From Terriglobales bacterium (GTDB lineage Bacteria; Acidobacteriota; Terriglobia; Terriglobales; Acidobacteriaceae), in assembly GCA_025980765.1 (NCBI GenBank), contig JAICXB010000010.1, positions 1-64,000 on the forward strand: 64,000 nt of DNA, in the 5' to 3' direction. The notes below the pieces were generated by a model that did not search any database, was not told the DNA's origin, and saw only the letters and a list, made by a program, of their open reading frames with translations. A program made the position numbers and the translations under genes. Below, in pieces: positions 7,253 through 16,834 of the stretch. Position 1 is the first letter of the stretch. Each line of letters opens with the position of its first letter.

Positions 7253-10200
7253 ATGGTCCTGCCTTTTGTCCGTGAGTTGCTCGCGGACGCGGAAAAAGCT
7301 CCTGCCTTTCAGCGTACGGCCTCCCACCTCAAGGGCCGTGCGGGGCGACGGCGTGTCTCCGGACTGACCAATTCTGCAAAAGCGTTGCATCTGCCGCTGC
7401 TGGCCGCGGCTGCGGGGGCGCCGCTGATTGTGATTGTCGAGAGCAATCGCGCGGCTGAGGAGATGCTGCCATCCCTGCAGTCCATGGCAGAGCTTACCGG
7501 TGCCCTGACTCCGAAATCGATTCTGAAACTGCCCGCGCACGACGTGCTGCCGTTTGAGAATCTGTCCCCACACCCTGACATCCAGGAGGAGCGGGCGGCA
7601 GCTCTATGGAAGATTGCCACCGGCGCCGGATCGATTGTGATTGCTCCGGTGGAAGCGGCGTCGATGCGCCTAAATTCCGCCGAGTTCTACGCCAACCTGG
7701 CGCGCGTCGTGCGCCGGGGAGAGACCATCGACATCGATCCCCTGCTCGAGCATCTGCGCTCCGTCGGCTATTCCGGAGCGGACGTTGTGGACATGCCTGG
7801 AGAGTTTGCAGTCCGCGGTGGACTTCTGGATGTATATCCGCCAGAGGTGGACCGTCCGTTGCGCATCGAATTTTTCGGCGATGAGGTTGAGACCATCCGC
7901 AAGTTCGATCCGGGTACGCAACGCTCGGCGGCGCCGGTGGACGAAGCTGTCTTGCTGCCTTTGACGGCAATGCCGGTGGAGGAACGGGTGCTGGGAGTAA
8001 TCCATTCGCGGTTGTCAGGCAAACGCCTGAGCGGCAGCGATAGCGAAGTCGAACAGGCCATGCTCTCAACCGGCGTGACCGTCTTCCCAGGATGGGAATT
8101 CTTCTCGCCCATTGCCGGAGCGGGGCTGCACTTGTTCGATCTGTTGCCCAACGCGCGAGTGATCGTCGACGAGCCCTCGGCCACTTTCGCCGCGCAGGAC
8201 GAATGGTGGAACAAAGTCAACCAGCGCCATGAGCGCAGCGGCGTAGGAGCGCTGGTTCGCCCGGAAGAGATTTACTTCGTTCCCGAGGAGTGGAACCAGC
8301 GGCTCGCGCGTACGCCCGGCATCGAAATGGAACGATTGGGCATCGTGGACGCGCTGAACGACGAAGAGACGTCCGCCGCCGACATCTCCTTCTCCTCGCG
8401 CCTGACCATGCGTTTCCACGGGTCCATACCGGCGATGGTGGATGAAGTAAGAAAACTCTCCGGCCAGGGCAAGCGGGTGATCTTTGCCGTTCCCAATATG
8501 GGCGGAGTCGAGCGGCTGGCCGACATCTTCACTGAATACGCGCTGCCGTTCCGCCTGGGCAGCCGTGCGCCCTCGCCGGGCGGCGAGAGCTATCTCGACG
8601 AGACTTCCTACTTCGCCGACATGACCGCGGCGACCATCGTAAAGGCGTTGCTGCCCGAGGGAGTCGAGCTGACCGAATCCAATCTGGTGCTCTTCGGCGC
8701 GCGCGATCTATTCGACGATTCCGATGTCGTTGCCCAGGCGCCGCTGCGGCCGAAATCAAAGGTATCGGCATTCCTCTCGGATTTTCGCGATCTGGTGGTC
8801 GGCGACTACGTGGTGCACGTCGAACATGGCATCGCGCAGTATCAAGGCCTGAAGGAAATCGCGCAGGGCGAATCCAGCGGCGAGTTCATGCTGCTGGAAT
8901 TTGCCGAGGCGGCGAAACTCTATGTTCCGCTCACCCGCCTCGATCTGATCCAGAAGTATCGATCCACCGAAGGCGCGCGACCGCCGTTGAGTCGGCTCGG
9001 GGGCACACAGTGGGCCAAGACCAAAGCCCGGGTGAAGCAGGCCATGCGCGACATGGCCGACGAGCTGCTCAAGCTCTACGCGCAGCGCAAGATGGCCGAA
9101 GGACACGCTTATCCGGCAGACACGCAGTGGCAGCGCGAATTCGAAGACGCCTTCGATTACAACGAGACTGACGACCAGGCCGCGGCGATTGTAGACATCA
9201 AGCACGACATGGAATCGACGATGCCGATGGACCGTCTTCTTTGCGGCGACGTGGGCTACGGCAAAACCGAAGTCGCCATGCGCGCGGCGTTCAAGGCGGT
9301 GCAGGACAACCGGCAGGTTGCGGTTTTGGCCCCAACCACGGTACTTGCCTTCCAGCATTTCGAAACCTTCAAGCGGCGCTTTGCTGCGTTTCCCATCGGC
9401 ATCGAGATGATCAGCCGCTTCCGCACCGCCCGGCAGCAGAAGGAAATTGTCGAGAAGGTCGAGCAGGGCAAAATCGACATCCTCATCGGCACGCACCGGC
9501 TGCTGTCAAAGGACATCAAATTTCCCGATCTGGGCCTGCTGGTCGTCGATGAAGAACAGCGCTTTGGCGTGCGCCACAAAGAGCGGCTGAAGCAACTCAA
9601 GAAAGAAGTCGATGTGCTGACGATGTCGGCCACGCCCATTCCGCGCACGCTGCACATGTCGCTGGTGGGACTGCGCGACATGAGCGTGATTGAAACCCCA
9701 CCCAAAGATCGCATGGCCATTCAGACGGTGGTGGCGTCATTCGACGACAAACTCATTCGCTCCGCCATCGAGCACGAACTCGAACGCGGCGGCCAGATTT
9801 ATTTCGTTCATAACCGGGTGGACACGATTTACGAAATCGCCGCCAAGATCCAGGAGCTGGTTCCGCGCGCCCGCGTGATTGTCGGACACGGCCAGATGAG
9901 CGAAGGCGAACTGGAAAAGGTGATGCTCAGCTTCATGCGTCACGAAGCCGATGTGCTGGTGGCGACTACGATCATTGAGAACGGTCTCGATATTCCCCTA
10001 TGCAACACCATCCTCATCAATCGCGCCGACCGGCACGGGCTTTCCGAGCTGTATCAATTGCGCGGGCGCGTGGGCAGGTCCAATCGGCGAGCCTACGCCT
10101 ATCTCTTGATCCCGCCCGAGCAGGAGCTAACGCCGATTGCGCGGCGACGGCTGGCCGCGCTGAAGGAGTTCTCCGATCTGGGCGCCGGATTCAAGATCGC

Positions 10201-10798
10201 CGCGCTCGATCTGGAGCTGCGCGGGGCGGGCAATCTGCTCGGCGGCGAGCAGAGCGGCCAGATCGAGGCGGTCGGATTCGAGATGTACACCACGCTGCTG
10301 GAGCGCACGGTACGCGAACTCAAAGGCGAGGAGACGGCGGAGGCCATCAGCACGCAGTTGAACCTGGCGCTCAATCTGCGCCTGCCGCATGAATACATCG
10401 CGGAAGAGAACCAGCGCTTGCGCATGTACAAGCGCATTGCCGGCGTCGAGAACGAAGACCAACTGGAGGACGTTCGCGGCGAACTCGAAGATCGCTACGG
10501 CCCGCTGCCCGGCCCGGTGCGCAACCTGATCGATGCCGCCGCGCTGAAACTGCTGAGCGAACGCGTCGGCGTGCTGGGGATTGATCGCAAGCGCGAGGCT
10601 GTCCAGATACGCTTCTCAGAGGACGCGAAGGTCGATCCTGCGCGACTGGCGCAATTCGTGGCTTCCCGAAAAGGAACGCAGTTCTCCCCCGGAGGCCTGC
10701 TGAAATTTCAGGTGAAATCAATCTCCGCGGAAAACGTGCTGGAGGAGTTGAGCGCGCTGCTGCGCGATCTCTCGGGAGAGCGCGTCGAAGTGGCGTGA
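7253..10798 (+). CDS. mfd: Transcription-repair coupling factor Mfd
   Basis: A full-length 1181-residue Mfd. It displaces RNA polymerase stalled at DNA lesions and recruits UvrA. The N-terminal ~350 residues form the UvrB-like module (PAHDVLPFENLSPHPDIQEER; PGEFAVRGGLLDVYPP). The RNA-polymerase-interaction (CarD-like) domain starts near residue 510 (VVGDYVVHVEHGIAQYQGL). The translocase core has Walker A GDVGYGKTE at about 664, the DEEQ box (VVDEEQRFGVRHKE) at about 763, SATPIPRTL, and RGRVGRS, and the C-terminal TRCF domain follows (HEYIAEENQRLRMYKRIA). Transcription is probably solitary; a family C repeat follows the stop. Confidence 0.98.
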   Translation: MVLPFVRELLADAEKAPAFQRTASHLKGRAGRRRVSGLTNSAKALHLPLLAAAAGAPLIVIVESNRAAEEMLPSLQSMAELTGALTPKSILKLPAHDVLPFENLSPHPDIQEERAAALWKIATGAGSIVIAPVEAASMRLNSAEFYANLARVVRRGETIDIDPLLEHLRSVGYSGADVVDMPGEFAVRGGLLDVYPPEVDRPLRIEFFGDEVETIRKFDPGTQRSAAPVDEAVLLPLTAMPVEERVLGVIHSRLSGKRLSGSDSEVEQAMLSTGVTVFPGWEFFSPIAGAGLHLFDLLPNARVIVDEPSATFAAQDEWWNKVNQRHERSGVGALVRPEEIYFVPEEWNQRLARTPGIEMERLGIVDALNDEETSAADISFSSRLTMRFHGSIPAMVDEVRKLSGQGKRVIFAVPNMGGVERLADIFTEYALPFRLGSRAPSPGGESYLDETSYFADMTAATIVKALLPEGVELTESNLVLFGARDLFDDSDVVAQAPLRPKSKVSAFLSDFRDLVVGDYVVHVEHGIAQYQGLKEIAQGESSGEFMLLEFAEAAKLYVPLTRLDLIQKYRSTEGARPPLSRLGGTQWAKTKARVKQAMRDMADELLKLYAQRKMAEGHAYPADTQWQREFEDAFDYNETDDQAAAIVDIKHDMESTMPMDRLLCGDVGYGKTEVAMRAAFKAVQDNRQVAVLAPTTVLAFQHFETFKRRFAAFPIGIEMISRFRTARQQKEIVEKVEQGKIDILIGTHRLLSKDIKFPDLGLLVVDEEQRFGVRHKERLKQLKKEVDVLTMSATPIPRTLHMSLVGLRDMSVIETPPKDRMAIQTVVASFDDKLIRSAIEHELERGGQIYFVHNRVDTIYEIAAKIQELVPRARVIVGHGQMSEGELEKVMLSFMRHEADVLVATTIIENGLDIPLCNTILINRADRHGLSELYQLRGRVGRSNRRAYAYLLIPPEQELTPIARRRLAALKEFSDLGAGFKIAALDLELRGAGNLLGGEQSGQIEAVGFEMYTTLLERTVRELKGEETAEAISTQLNLALNLRLPHEYIAEENQRLRMYKRIAGVENEDQLEDVRGELEDRYGPLPGPVRNLIDAAALKLLSERVGVLGIDRKREAVQIRFSEDAKVDPARLAQFVASRKGTQFSPGGLLKFQVKSISAENVLEELSALLRDLSGERVEVA

Positions 10799-10847
10799 GG
10801 TCTCGTGCTTAGACGCGCGTGGGACCCAGTTGACACGAGAAAAACCA

Positions 10848-11003
10848 GACGCGGATCACGCGGATGGGACGCGGATTCAAACGAAAACGCTGAGAATTCG
10901 TGATTCTGGAGTGGGCATTTGACGAAAATCAACCCATTCTTGATGACTCAAACGCCAACCACCCCATTAAATCCGCGTCTCATCCGCGAAATCCGCGTGT
11001 GGT
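10848..11003. repeat. Family C hairpin repeat (ACGCGGATT units)
   Basis: The left arm (10848-10877) contains GACGCGGATCACGCGGATGG and another GACGCGGATT; the right arm (about 10967-11003) contains the complement AAATCCGCGTCTCATCCGCG and AAATCCGCGTG. The arms are separated by about 90 bases. Sister copies are at 52302-52390 and 56525-56634. It lies between the convergent ends of mfd and the HTH gene, where it may serve as a bidirectional terminator. Confidence 0.8.
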
Positions 11004-11038
11004 TTGTCAGAAATGCAGGTTAATTGTTCCCGTCTCGG

Positions 11039-11524
11039 TTATGCTGCCCCTGCCTGGGGTCGGGAACCGAGTTTTATTTTCGTCTTCGCGGGCGTGTACG
11101 GAGTCTTCTGCAGCACGGCGTTGAGTTGTTGCGACATTTCATCAACCCGCGAAGTCAGAGTCTCGATTTTCAGAAGAATCGCCTCCAGCTTGAGTTCGAT
11201 CTGCTGAAGCTCCCGGGACGCGCTGAGAGGAACCTCAGTCACTGGGCTGCCATTCCCGGAGAGATGCCGGAGAGGCCTGCTGTTCAGCCATTCGTCGAGC
11301 TCAGGGGAAAACGCAAGCACCGCGCCGTGGTCTTTGCCCGCTGGACGATGGACAGGCAGTTCCAGTTGCGCTTCCCAGCGCTGCACCGTACGTACGCCAC
11401 GTCCTACATAGGCGGCGATTTCCTTCCACGAATTGAGGATGCGGCGTTCCGCCAAGCTTGAATCGCGTCGGACAGCGAGCGAACCGGACTTTTCTAATCG
11501 GGCGACCTGGAATTGAGAGCCCAT
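11039..11524 (-). CDS. Helix-turn-helix DNA-binding protein with C-terminal coiled coil
   Basis: A 161-residue protein. Residues about 27-80 contain NSWKEIAAYVGRGVRTVQRWE followed by a wing-like VHRPAGKDHGAVLAFSPELDEWL, an HTH arrangement resembling excisionase/MerR-like binders that I associate with Acidobacteria. Residues about 105-140 form a predicted coiled coil (LQQIELKLEAILLKIETLTSRVDEM), suggesting dimerisation. ATG at 11524 is preferred over upstream frame-open codons because the region before it has no ribosome-binding site, although the AAGG upstream of 11524 is distant too. The divergent gene at 11853 is an obvious candidate target, but no operator could be assigned. Confidence 0.75.
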   Translation of the reverse strand: MGSQFQVARLEKSGSLAVRRDSSLAERRILNSWKEIAAYVGRGVRTVQRWEAQLELPVHRPAGKDHGAVLAFSPELDEWLNSRPLRHLSGNGSPVTEVPLSASRELQQIELKLEAILLKIETLTSRVDEMSQQLNAVLQKTPYTPAKTKIKLGSRPQAGAA

Positions 11525-11852
11525 AATTGTTCTACTTACCTTACACGAATCTACATTCCTGTTGGGGCGAGTCACAAGGGACCAGCAGAGTCTTGCAACC
11601 GTAAACAACTGACATGCTTAGCGCAGTTCAGTCGGAGCTGGCGTAAGTTGGCGTTCGTAACATCAAAAGATGTTGCGCGCTGATCTGCTGGCGCGCATCG
11701 GCGCCTTGCAAGCGAAGGTCAAATTTCGCCGATGCTGTGAGCGGCGCAGCGCGCGGTTTGGGCGGAGTAGCGGACAGGGACAGGTCCAGTTTTCCGGTCT
11801 CTCGTAAACGCATTAAGTCGTATATGTGTCTCTGCTTATAATGGCTCATATT
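11525..11852. other. Divergent intergenic region
   Basis: This 328-base spacer separates the HTH gene (minus) from the outer-membrane protein gene (plus). The only structure I can see is a small inverted repeat CTCAT-ATT-ATGAG just before the plus-strand start at about 11845-11857. No convincing sigma70 promoter or terminator was found. Confidence 0.4.
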
Positions 11853-12674
11853 ATGAGACTGAAACTCTTTGTGCGGCCGATCGCGCTCGTGCTGCTGTCT
11901 CTTCCCGCCAACGGCCAGTTCGTCGAAGATTGGCAAGCGCGGGTTTCGGCCACGCAAGCCGAGCAGCCTCACTGGATTACTCCGCTGATCACCGTGACTC
12001 CTCGTCTCGAACAGGAGTTCCGTTTCGATACGTTTCGCGAGCAGATGTCGACTGCGGGCGATCTGATCAATGTTGGCGGCGGGAAAGGCCTCGAACTGAT
12101 TCCAGAGAGGCGAGTTGAGATCATCCTCGCTGCGCCACCTCCATATCTGATCCACAACAATCCCAGGTTGCAGGATGGTTTCGGAGACGAGACTTTCCTG
12201 CTGAAGTACCGTCTGCTCTCCGGCAATGAAGAGCGGGGAAAGTACATTGTCACTGTATTTCTGGCGGGCAGTTTAGCGACCGGCTCCTACAAGAACGGCG
12301 CCGCAGCGGCGGTGGTGACGCCGACAATCGCGGCGGGCAAAGGCTTCGGCCGTTTTGACATGCAATCCACGTTGGGGGTTGGGCTGCCGGTTGACGGCGT
12401 GAATGCCATCGGACACGCCGTCGCCTGGAACACTGCATTCCAGTACCAGGTTCGGAGATTTTTCTGGCCAGAGTTCGAAGTGAACTCAACCTTCTTCGAG
12501 AGCGGAACGAATGACGGCAAAAAGCAAACGTTCCTCACGCCCAGCCTGGTCATCGGCCGAATTCCGCTCCACAACCGGCTGGGACTCACGCTGGGCACCG
12601 GCATTCAGATCGCGGTAACGCGCTTTCATACCTTCAATCACAATCTGATCTTCACGGCGCGGCTGCCGTTTTGA
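11853..12674 (+). CDS. Secreted outer-membrane protein, probable beta-barrel
   Basis: A 273-residue protein with signal peptide MRLKLFVRPIALVLLSLPANG. Alternative in-frame starts (ATG 11841, GTG 11826) would only lengthen the N-terminus; none has a clear ribosome-binding site. The mature part has many short amphipathic strands (EFRFDTFREQ, GFGDETFLLKYRLLSG, GKYIVTVFLAGSLATGSY, LGLTLGTGIQIAVTRFHTFNH) and ends with FTARLPF, a terminal Phe typical of BAM-assembled barrels. I do not recognise a specific family. It is transcribed divergently from the HTH gene and ends toward a strong hairpin at 12785. Confidence 0.7.
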   Translation: MRLKLFVRPIALVLLSLPANGQFVEDWQARVSATQAEQPHWITPLITVTPRLEQEFRFDTFREQMSTAGDLINVGGGKGLELIPERRVEIILAAPPPYLIHNNPRLQDGFGDETFLLKYRLLSGNEERGKYIVTVFLAGSLATGSYKNGAAAAVVTPTIAAGKGFGRFDMQSTLGVGLPVDGVNAIGHAVAWNTAFQYQVRRFFWPEFEVNSTFFESGTNDGKKQTFLTPSLVIGRIPLHNRLGLTLGTGIQIAVTRFHTFNHNLIFTARLPF

Positions 12675-12727
12675 GGAGTGGCGCGCGTACCCCGATTCGG
12701 AGAGAAGTCGCTATACCTGATCTGACA

Positions 12728-12829
12728 TCCTTCGCCTGCCGTGGCGGGCGAAGGACCTCCTGTGATACGTCGTTCTTCAGCACAGCATCGCGGCTCTTCG
12801 AGCACAAATTGGTTGAAGAGCCGCGATGC
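12728..12829. terminator. Two strong hairpins between convergent genes
   Basis: A first hairpin at about 12729-12754 pairs CCTTCGCC with GGCGAAGG. A second has perfect 15-base arms (12785-12799 and 12815-12829, GCATCGCGGCTCTTC and its complement) around a 15-base loop. Neither is followed by a long T run. They lie between the stop of the barrel gene (plus) and the stop of the AsmA gene (minus), consistent with a bidirectional terminator or a structured repeat. Confidence 0.65.
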
Positions 12830-12927
12830 AGCAGTTAAGTCCGAAAATTGCGCAGAAGGTTCTTCGCCCAAAAACCGGGCTCAGAATGACACACGTATAA
12901 GGAGCGTGGTAAATCTCATTTTTCGCT

Positions 12928-15624
12928 TTATTGCTTCGGGTTCTTCTTCTTGCCGAAAGCTCCGAGGATTTGGTTTACCGGGTTTTGATTTTGCTGTTGT
13001 TGTTGCTGCCCGTTGGCGGGTTGTTGTTGTTTTCCGGTGAGAGCGCCCAGGACGCCTTGCACTCCACCCTGCTGTTGGCCACCCTTGCCGCCGAGCAGGC
13101 CACCCAAAAGTCCGCCGGTGAGCTGTCCTGGGTTGCCGCTGGTTGGCAGCAAGTGGTTGAGCTTCATTTGTGCAATCTTCTCGACGTCCGGAGCGAAAAC
13201 TGGATGGGCGATGGTTCCAGTGACGATTACTGGAATCACCAACTCGCCCTGATTGTTGGCCAGGGCGGTGTTCATGAAGCCTCCAATACCGGTTCCGCCG
13301 ACTTTCTGGCTCAGTCCTTTGCCGAGCACGGCGTTCACATGCATGTTCAGAGCTTCAGTGACTAGATCGACGATGCCGCTGGCGCCCAGGCTTCCGCCAT
13401 CGATGACTGCCTGCAGATTATTGGTATTAGCCACGCCGTTCTTCACATTGATGAGTCCGCCAAGCTTCACGATATTGGTGAAGCCCTGGGAGGCCTGACC
13501 GGGCTGGAGGAATTTGCCGATGGCGCCAAGCTCATGCAGCAGGTCGGTTCCCTGGAGCTTGCCATTGCCGGTGTTGAAGTTGATGTCGCCGTTCAGCGTG
13601 CGCATCAGATTGTCCGAGGGCGCGCCGGAAAGAGTGAGGTTCGATTTGAAACTGTTGAGCAGCAGTTGATCGAAGATGATGCTGCCCACGTTCAGCGTTC
13701 CCGTACCGGCAAAGTGGCTGATTGCGGACGGCGCATTATGGCCCTGCGCATTGGCCGAAGGAACGAGGGAGAAGCCTTCGTTTTCCGCCTTCTTCGCCGG
13801 CGCCGACGATTTCGTGATCTGTTGCAGCTCGGTGATGTTCAGCTTGTCGGCAGTGAGTGCAAACTGAAATTGAGGAGCGGCGAAATTGTGCACGGTGGCT
13901 GTGCCACTCGCGTTGGTGCTGCCTAACGATGCTTTCAGGTTGTCCAGCACCGCTGAGTTTTGGGCGAAGCGCAGGTTCGCGGTGTGGATCAGCAGCGGCT
14001 TGGTCAACGACGGGGTGTTCAGCGTCGCGTTCTGAATGGAGCCAGTGCCGTTGTAAATCATTTTGTCGGGCTGCTTCAACGGGCCCTGCACGCGGGCGTC
14101 GAGCGAGAGCGATCCCGATCCGCTCATGCCTTCGACAGCCGAGACGCCATAGGCCTTGGCAATGTTCAGCAGCTCTCCCAAATTGGCATTCGAGGTCTTG
14201 ATAGTGGCGTCGATGGCGCTGTTGGGAGCCGTGTAATGCGACATTGCGAAGCTCGCCTGCAATGACGTGCTTCCGCTTTGCGCGGTAAACGGATTTGACT
14301 TCACCACATCCGGCGTAAGCGAGAGGTCAATGGAATTGACCTTCACCGCCTGCGGCAGGTCCTTGCCGCTGATCTCCAGGTTCTTGGCGCTGAGCGTTCC
14401 GTTCATCGCCGGCTGGCTGGTGGCGCCTCTTGCCGTGAGGTCGGCATTGAGCGTGCCCGCAACCTGCGTTCCCGGATTGAAGGCAACGCCAAACGCTCCT
14501 GCCAGCTTGGCCAACTGCGTGATCGAAGCGTTTTTGGCAGTGAGATGCACGTTGAGCTGGGCCGGATTGGGCTTGGAGTTGACCTCGCCGGTGATGCTGA
14601 TGGGCGTGGGCCCGAGGTTGATGTCGGCTTTTGAGATCTTGATGACATCGCTGTTCAGGTTGTCGGAAATGTCGTAGTTCATCTTGATCGGATATCCGAT
14701 GTCCACGCCGTGAATCTTCACGTTATTTAGATCGATGGTTCCGGCAGAGCTCATTTCGCCATTCGCGTTGCGCACGCTGGCATCGCCAGTCGCGACCGCT
14801 TCATCGCCCGCAAGCTGCGGCGAGTTGAGAAACTTCTGCACGCCCGACAGGGAAACGTCATTGAGCTTCAGCCGGCCGTCGAGCGGAGTATTAGTCGAGT
14901 CCTGCTGGTTGATTGGCCCAGCTTTGCCGTCGAACGCGACAGACTGGTTTCCCTGTCCGGGAAGATGCGCGGCCAGGGACAAATTGAACGGCTGTCCCGG
15001 CGCGTAATTCGACAGATCGAGGTCGATGTGGTCATACACGCTGCGCGGCTGGCGCTTCTGCTCGTCGGTGAGGGCCACCTGCCCGTCGGTAATCTTCAGC
15101 TCCGCGAGCGACAATTGTTCGCCGGAACTCTTGCTGCTTTCAGGCGCATTCTGCGTCTGGGCTGGAGAGGGCTTGGAAGACGGTGTGGGCGGCGCATTCT
15201 TCGCGTTGGGAGAGGCAGGAGCATTTGCCGGCTGCGTTTTACCAATGGTGGAAAAATTCCATACTCCCTGCGGGTCCTTCACTAATTCGATTTGCGGCTT
15301 CACCAGTTCGACTGAGTTGATCTTCACCTCGTGCCGGAGTAGTGGAAGCAGTTTCGCGCTTACGGCAAGGTCCTGGGTAGAAGCGAAAGGACGTCCGGTA
15401 TGGAAGCTCGGGTCTTCGCCAATGACGGCGTCGGAGACCTGAATAGAAAACGGAACAATCTTCAGGCTCATGTTGCCCAGCGTCACCTTGCGTCCGAGCT
15501 TCTGCTCCAGCTCCGATTGGATCTTGTCGTGGTACTGGTTGACGTTGATGATGGCGGGCAGAGCAAATATCAAAATCACAACAATGACGACGATCGCGAC
15601 CACGATAGCGGCAAGCTTGCGCAT
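12928..15624 (-). CDS. AsmA-family inner-membrane/periplasmic protein
   Basis: An 898-residue protein. One N-terminal transmembrane helix (residues about 5-24) anchors it in the inner membrane; the rest is periplasmic. The AsmA signature follows: INVNQYHDKIQSELEQKLGRKVTLG, then SVELVKPQIELVKDPQGVWNFS, and many beta-rich repeats with TARGATSQPAMNGTLSAKN-type strands as in the TamB/AsmA bridge-like lipid-transfer superfamily. The C-terminal ~60 residues are Gly/Gln-rich low complexity. A second low-complexity stretch (Ala/Pro/Ser) interrupts residues about 130-165. The role by family is outer-membrane lipid homeostasis. ATG 15624 was chosen because it precedes the membrane helix and has AGAGGG just upstream. 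Confidence 0.88.
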   Translation of the reverse strand: MRKLAAIVVAIVVIVVILIFALPAIINVNQYHDKIQSELEQKLGRKVTLGNMSLKIVPFSIQVSDAVIGEDPSFHTGRPFASTQDLAVSAKLLPLLRHEVKINSVELVKPQIELVKDPQGVWNFSTIGKTQPANAPASPNAKNAPPTPSSKPSPAQTQNAPESSKSSGEQLSLAELKITDGQVALTDEQKRQPRSVYDHIDLDLSNYAPGQPFNLSLAAHLPGQGNQSVAFDGKAGPINQQDSTNTPLDGRLKLNDVSLSGVQKFLNSPQLAGDEAVATGDASVRNANGEMSSAGTIDLNNVKIHGVDIGYPIKMNYDISDNLNSDVIKISKADINLGPTPISITGEVNSKPNPAQLNVHLTAKNASITQLAKLAGAFGVAFNPGTQVAGTLNADLTARGATSQPAMNGTLSAKNLEISGKDLPQAVKVNSIDLSLTPDVVKSNPFTAQSGSTSLQASFAMSHYTAPNSAIDATIKTSNANLGELLNIAKAYGVSAVEGMSGSGSLSLDARVQGPLKQPDKMIYNGTGSIQNATLNTPSLTKPLLIHTANLRFAQNSAVLDNLKASLGSTNASGTATVHNFAAPQFQFALTADKLNITELQQITKSSAPAKKAENEGFSLVPSANAQGHNAPSAISHFAGTGTLNVGSIIFDQLLLNSFKSNLTLSGAPSDNLMRTLNGDINFNTGNGKLQGTDLLHELGAIGKFLQPGQASQGFTNIVKLGGLINVKNGVANTNNLQAVIDGGSLGASGIVDLVTEALNMHVNAVLGKGLSQKVGGTGIGGFMNTALANNQGELVIPVIVTGTIAHPVFAPDVEKIAQMKLNHLLPTSGNPGQLTGGLLGGLLGGKGGQQQGGVQGVLGALTGKQQQPANGQQQQQQNQNPVNQILGAFGKKKNPKQ

Positions 15625-15851
15625 AAACCCTCTCTCTCTTACGGTGCGGATCCTGACGAGAAGCGGCGGAAAGGCGGGAACGGGGGACCGCACGCACGAA
15701 CAACTCTAAATCAATTAGGGCCTCTATGCTTGGAGGGCTGCTGCACCATGGCTGGTTGCATTCCATGAGGCGTTCCAGCTCTCTCGGGAAACTGTAACTT
15801 TCGGCAGCATGGATGCGGGCGCCCTCGCGCGCGCCTTTTCCTGGAACATCC

Positions 15852-16556
15852 TCACGATTGTTTTCCGGCACGATAAAGGCGTGTTTTGCGGATGTACTCC
15901 GCGACTGGCGCGCCCACATATCCTTCCAACCGTTTCCCGGAGGAGGCTGCGGCGGCTCGCAACTGCGTTGATGAGACCTTTTCCGAGACATCTTCGAGCA
16001 GGTGCAGAGTCACACCGGGAAAAGCCATTACCCCGCCGGTCGCGGCTAATGCAGAACTGCTCTTGCGAGCGGCCTTCAAAACCTCGGATTTCGGCCGCAG
16101 CTCTGTCGGTAAGGCTCCGGCTATGTCGCTCAAAGAGTAGCCGGGACGGTTGGCAACGATGAACTCGCATTCCCGCAGCAAATCCACCGGACGATGCCAT
16201 TTCGCGATTCCCAAAAACGCATCGATGCCAATGAGGAAATACAGCTTGTCTGCCTTCTTCAGTTGCTTTTTCAGCCGCCGGACGGTTTCCAGCGAGTAGT
16301 TCGGCTTTCCCGTTTCGGCATAGAGTTGCGCCTCGATGTCCGATGGCACGAATGAGATGTGACCCTGGCAGGCGAGAGCAACCATCGCCATCCGATGCGA
16401 AAACGGGGTGAAGCTCTGCTGCTGCTTGTGCGGCGGCAACTCGGCGGGCACGAACAACACCCTGCCTAACTGGAACCGTTTGGCCGCACTCTCCGCGACC
16501 GCAGTATGTCCGCGATGGACCGGATCAAAAGTACCGCCAAAGAAGGCGATGTTCAT
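15852..16556 (-). CDS. nadD: Nicotinate-nucleotide adenylyltransferase
   Basis: A 234-residue enzyme that adenylates nicotinate mononucleotide to deamido-NAD in NAD biosynthesis. The nucleotidyltransferase motifs are clear: GGTFDPVHRGH at residues 7-17 and the C-terminal VSSTQLRAA (ISSTxxR type) near 190. PHK (residues about 42-44) and IGIDAFLGIAKWHRP match the substrate loop. The C-terminus, GAPVAEYIRKTRLYR, is typical (usually VxxYIxxxxLY). It lies between infB and the AsmA gene on the same strand but with more than 200 bases on either side, so it may be transcribed separately. Confidence 0.95.
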   Translation of the reverse strand: MNIAFFGGTFDPVHRGHTAVAESAAKRFQLGRVLFVPAELPPHKQQQSFTPFSHRMAMVALACQGHISFVPSDIEAQLYAETGKPNYSLETVRRLKKQLKKADKLYFLIGIDAFLGIAKWHRPVDLLRECEFIVANRPGYSLSDIAGALPTELRPKSEVLKAARKSSSALAATGGVMAFPGVTLHLLEDVSEKVSSTQLRAAAASSGKRLEGYVGAPVAEYIRKTRLYRAGKQS

Positions 16557-16639
16557 GGGGTTACAGTGTAGAACGTCCGCTGGAGGAGCATCGACGAAGT
16601 ATCAGGTGGGACTTCTAAGAAGTGCGGAAAACTCGTTTT

Positions 16640-16830
16640 TCAGCGGTGATAATGAGACGTAGTGGAGCGCACCTTCGGGTGCGCGTCCAAATCGCAAGCC
16701 CCGGAAGTTAATCTTGCGTTTATCAGGCTCCTTTCAGCCGGCAAGGCTGAAGAGCCTGAACGACAACGAAAATTATCGCGTTGAAGACCGTAGCCGCATG
16801 CCTGAAGGCATGCTTTTCTACGTCGATCCA
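16640..16830. other. Cluster of three intergenic hairpins between infB and nadD
   Basis: Three stems are visible: GCGCACC-TTCG-GGTGCGC at 16667-16684 (a UUCG-type tetraloop), an extended stem TCAGGCTC...GAGCCTGA at 16723-16758 with inner TTCAGCC/GGCTGAA, and GCATGCC-TGAA-GGCATGC at 16796-16813 followed on the plus strand by TTTT. They lie just downstream of infB and could end its transcript, but the T run is on the opposite strand, so a processing site or repeat element is equally possible. Confidence 0.6.
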
Positions 16831-16834
16831 TACA

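Noticed and set aside
11628-12155. A 175-codon minus-strand open frame upstream of and over the outer-membrane protein gene
   Set aside because: No family features; overlaps the signal peptide and strands of the plus-strand gene.
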